Positions 60,839-64,000 of a stretch of 64,000 nucleotides of DNA are shown here, piece after piece. Under the pieces are notes generated by a model that was not told the DNA's origin, did not search any database, and worked only from the letters and a program-made list of their open reading frames with translations. A program made the position numbers and the translations under genes. Location: contig NC_044916.1 in the NCBI RefSeq assembly GCF_003576645.1, positions 8,019,781-8,083,780 on the forward strand. The letters are read 5' to 3'. How positions within the stretch are numbered: position 1 is the stretch's first letter; every line of letters begins with the position of its first letter. Origin of the DNA: Ipomoea triloba. Lineage: Eukaryota; Streptophyta; Magnoliopsida; Solanales; Convolvulaceae.

Positions 60839-60994
60839 TCATGGAACGCTTTTTCTTGGGCTTAAAGTCATTGTTGCTATAGCTGATGGTTTGGTTACAT
60901 AGCCTGATTGTCTCATCAGAATAGACAGTAAAATGAAGGATATGAAGATAAGTGAAACAACGAAAGCAAAGGTTTGGGATTTCATGGGAGTCAT
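60839..60994 (-). CDS. Small signal-peptide-like protein, copy J (51 aa)
   Basis: ATG at 60994 (a second in-frame ATG at 60985), stop TGA 60839-60841. It reads MTPMKSQTFAFVVSLIFISF, a hydrophobic continuation ILLSILM, then RQSGYVTKPSAIATM and LSPRKSVP. Like sister copy C it has lost about 20 bp after the hydrophobic stretch, but a further one-base deletion upstream restores the frame into the conserved tail. Three to five residues at the joint are therefore in a shifted frame. It could be a functional short peptide precursor or a chance survivor. The 3' insertion TCGATATCGGGTTGGGTTCG is shared with copy C. Confidence 0.35.
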   Translation of the reverse strand: MTPMKSQTFAFVVSLIFISFILLSILMRQSGYVTKPSAIATMTLSPRKSVP

Positions 60995-61059
60995 GTAATT
61001 TGCCTAGAGTTACAAGATGAGAATGTTAAGACTTAATATTGTATCTAATGTCAGGCTAT

Positions 61060-61413
61060 GGCTAATTTATAGAGAGTGAAGTGACACATTTTATTTGGTT
61101 TCGTACATTTAATGTTACTTTAAATGACACTGTTAATGGTATTTTATGGGATAACGTGTTCACTAGTTGAATTAGGGCTCATTTATTTTTATCTTTACTA
61201 TCAGCATTCATATGGTCGTTACATCTAAGTCCAAATACAATCATAACATCATCAAAATCTAAGTAGAATGGTTCCTAAAAAATAATAATTATTATTATTA
61301 TCCTAAAAAATTAAAATTTAATGTTCTAATATTTATAAGATTTATGTGTTTCTTTATTTGTTTCAATCATTTAATTTTACTAGCTTTTTTTTTTTATTGG
61401 ACGTTTTCAATTG
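61060..61413. repeat. Unit right flank, second copy
   Basis: Matches 46690-47034. Confidence 0.7.
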
Positions 61414-61418
61414 CACAT

Positions 61419-62459
61419 TGATATCTACTATTTTATACAATAATTCACCCCTTATTTTAATTGTATTTCTTTTATCCTAGTGAAATTGGGAATTGTTTGT
61501 GTGTTATATTGTCCAAGTGTTGAATTATCTACAAGGAACAACAAAGGAGGAATTTTGGAACATTTTGGACAAGTTCTGGAAGAAAAGAGAATTACAAGGA
61601 AGAAAGGAAACAAGAATACAAATTGGAAAAGAATTGGAAGTTGCATAATGGGCCAAGGCCCATCTATCTCCTATATATTCTACCTATTCTCTACAATGGA
61701 GGAGGGTTCCCTTACAGAGTCTGAACCCTAGTTATTACTTTCTTGCAATGTTTATGGTTATTTATTATTGCTTTGCTTTGTTTTCTCCAATCATGCGTGA
61801 GTAATTCGCCTATGGGTTTGGATTGGGGATCCATTGTTAATCTTGCTGTTCAGTTGGTAATTATTGCATAAAGGGATTGAATCTTTTACCTAGGGTTTAT
61901 GTTGATTTGGGAATTTCTTTCTACTTGTTATTGATTGATGGGTACAATTAATTGCTAGTCTGGGAGAGGGATTCATTACAACGAAAGTTGGATGGAGACC
62001 TAAAGCCTTACCAATTTCAACCTAATTTTCCTACTATGAGAATAGGGGTAATTTTTGGGGCTTACAATACTTAGGTGCTTAAGGTTATGATTGATGCATC
62101 ACGACAGTGGGGCAATTGTAGCCTAATTCTATTCATTGATTACGAAAGTAGCTGAATTGAATTCTTATGTGCATTGCCCATAAATTCCTTGGTTAATTAT
62201 TCTTTCCCTAATTCTGAGTTGATTGGAACATCAAGATTACAATTCCCGTAATCTGACCCATTCCCTTATCAAACAGTTAATTCATTAGTCAATTTATTTC
62301 TTTTAATTTTCATCATTCAATTATTAGTTACTTGGATTCTAGTTAATTCACATACTCTAGTGCCTAGTATTCTTAATTCATACAATTACGTGTCATAGCC
62401 CCAATTCTCAGCGGAACGACATTTACACCCACTTTTACACTCCCATCTATACATCATCA
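61419..62459 (+). mobile_element. Solo LTR, 1041 bp, exact 5-bp target-site duplication
   Basis: Starts TGATATCTACTATTT and ends ATACATCATCA, flanked by CACAT at 61414-61418 and 62460-62464. The paralogous site near 47340 reads TTGCACATAATGCAC without the LTR. Plus orientation is suggested by CTATATATTC at 61671-61680. No internal domain or second LTR is present. Confidence 0.75.
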
Positions 62460-62500
62460 CACATAATGCACATTAACAACTACGTACTATATATGAGTAA

Positions 62501-64000
62501 TCGCTACACACCAAAATCGTCATTTAACGACAGTTATGTTTTGTTTAACGGTGGTTTATAACCGCCATGATACTAGCTACCTACGGGCGGTTCTCCATTC
62601 GTGACTAAATAGTATGTCATGAAGAATTTAGCAGCAATTTTTTACAACTGCGAGAATTATCGACCAGTATTGATTTTAGCAGCATTTAATAATCGTTGCT
62701 AAATATATATAATTTATTTATTCATTTAAATAACAATGACATTTATAACCACCGCTAACTATATTCATTTATTTATTTGTTAAATAATAGTGGCGGTTCT
62801 AACCGTGGTAGTTTTCTTTATTTATTTATTTAAAATATTAGTGGCAGTTATTAAGTGTTGCTAATAATTCTTTTTTCATAATAAAGTTTTTTTTTGTAGT
62901 TTTAAAACCACCATTAAAAATATTTTTATTTATAATTACAGAGTTATATTTTTATAATTACCATTTATTTATATTTTTCTCATAAATTTGTATATTCAAA
63001 TGTGTATTACAATTACAAATAAGCTCTATATACACATTTAATTTGAAAGAAAATCAATTGTAACCACTATTATCTGTCAAATAATAACATTCAATATTAT
63101 TCAATAATATTTGAGCATAGTACACTACATATTAATTAAATTCCATACAAAACAAAAAAGTATTTTTATTTGAAAATGTAAACTAACATTGTTTATTCAA
63201 CCGAATATATCATGTAAAAGATTGTCCATTAACATAATGACTAGAGGATGAATATTGCTTTCCATTCTGATCCATTGTAAAGATTGGTTCTTACTTCCTT
63301 CATCTGATACCTACATTAAAAAATATAATTTACAAACTCATTAAAATGCTATGGTTGGATAGTTTTTATTTTATATATATATATATATATATTTTTTTTA
63401 TAGTTATGAGCAATTAACATTGTACTCAAGCTCAACCTTCCAATATGAAAATTAAATTATTAGTAAGAAACTATGAACATTTAACTTAGGCAATTAAAAA
63501 AAATGAAATACCATCCCAGCCCTTCTCTTAACAAAGCTCTTTGATCCACAAGTATATGCAATTTTTTTGGTGTTCCTACTTTCAATATTTTTTCTTCACA
63601 TTTCCTAATAATAGAGTAAAATACTTATACATTAGGCAAACATGACTACAATAATAAGGAAACAGATATTAGAATACATTACCTTTGATTTGTTACACAA
63701 ACGATCGATAGATGACAAAACTTACCACGGGATCGGATTGGATGAATTCTAAATGGACACTTACTAATTAGTTCATCTTGATTTAACAAAGGATAATCAT
63801 AGGACTCTACCTACAACCTAGATTTGAAGTGTCTAATATTTTGCAATTATATCATTTCCGAAGTGGAATTTTGGCTTCAAGTCATGATAAATGTAATCAT
63901 TAGCATTTATACACTTTTTTTTTTTTAATGTAGCAAATAATTAAAACTAATTTTTTTTTTACCTTGATTGTTTTGGTAAATATATATATCTACTTTGACA
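62501..64000. mobile_element. CACTA-like region, second copy, running off the window
   Basis: Aligns with 47386-48200, starting CGCTACACACCAAAATCG. An insertion of about 700 bp (about 63040-63740) is absent from the first copy. The shared part resumes at 'taaatggacacttactaatta'. A TA microsatellite lies at 63373-63393. Confidence 0.5.

Noticed and set aside
39285..60994. Assignment of the mini-gene family to a named plant peptide class (CLE, RALF, PIP/IDA, CEP, PSY and others)
   Set aside because: The tail lacks the diagnostic residues of each class as I know them, and there is no conserved cysteine pattern.

Overview
The window is nuclear DNA from a flowering plant, almost certainly a eudicot. 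It is AT-rich, with introns bounded by GT/AG, a nuclear-type tRNA-Leu(CAA), and dense remnants of plant transposable elements (MULE- and PIF/Harbinger-type MITEs, SINEs, LINE tails, solo LTRs). I cannot name the species. One assembly gap (10162-10257) is present.

Left part (1-22.5 kb). Two genes look intact. A five-exon Golgi Qb-SNARE (GOS11 type, 221 aa) is on the minus strand between 6428 and 1746. A two-exon ARM-repeat protein of 500 aa, related to plant U-box/ARM proteins but without a U-box, is on the plus strand between 20460 and 22454. Between them lie a tRNA-Leu gene (13038-13121), a decayed transposon-associated gene with two in-frame stops (about 13552-14720, minus), a possible isolated first exon (10360-10423, minus), and a series of MITEs, several with exact 9-11 bp target-site duplications. 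A short relic resembling the 5' coding end of the ARM gene lies at about 17836, 2.6 kb upstream of it.

Middle part (22.5-36 kb). This is gene-poor intergenic DNA with MITEs, a LINE tail, a long TA microsatellite, a 111-bp tandem repeat, and two PIF/Harbinger-like elements of 648 bp and 1083 bp.

Right part (about 31-64 kb). This is a nest of segmental duplications. Modules of 0.3-1 kb recur three to ten times, and a larger block (about 40.5-48.2 kb) is repeated at about 58.4-64 kb. Nearly every unit carries, on the minus strand, the same very short gene-like sequence: a conserved Met-Lys-Ser-Gln-Thr-Phe start, a strongly hydrophobic signal-peptide-like stretch, and a short basic/serine-rich tail. 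About ten copies can be recognised (39.3, 42.2, 43.2, 46.5, 48.7, 49.5, 50.8, 57.6, 59.9 and 60.9 kb). Most are broken by small indels; the copies at 46381-46611 (76 aa) and 60839-60994 (51 aa) remain open. I do not recognise the family. It is the best candidate here for something undescribed, though it may be only a decaying duplicated locus.

Because the duplicated blocks supply paralogous empty sites, several insertions can be delimited to the base: a PIF MITE, two SINEs, a 2.1-kb solo LTR, a 1.0-kb solo LTR and a hairpin MITE. All element family names are inferences from termini and target-site duplications; no database search was possible.
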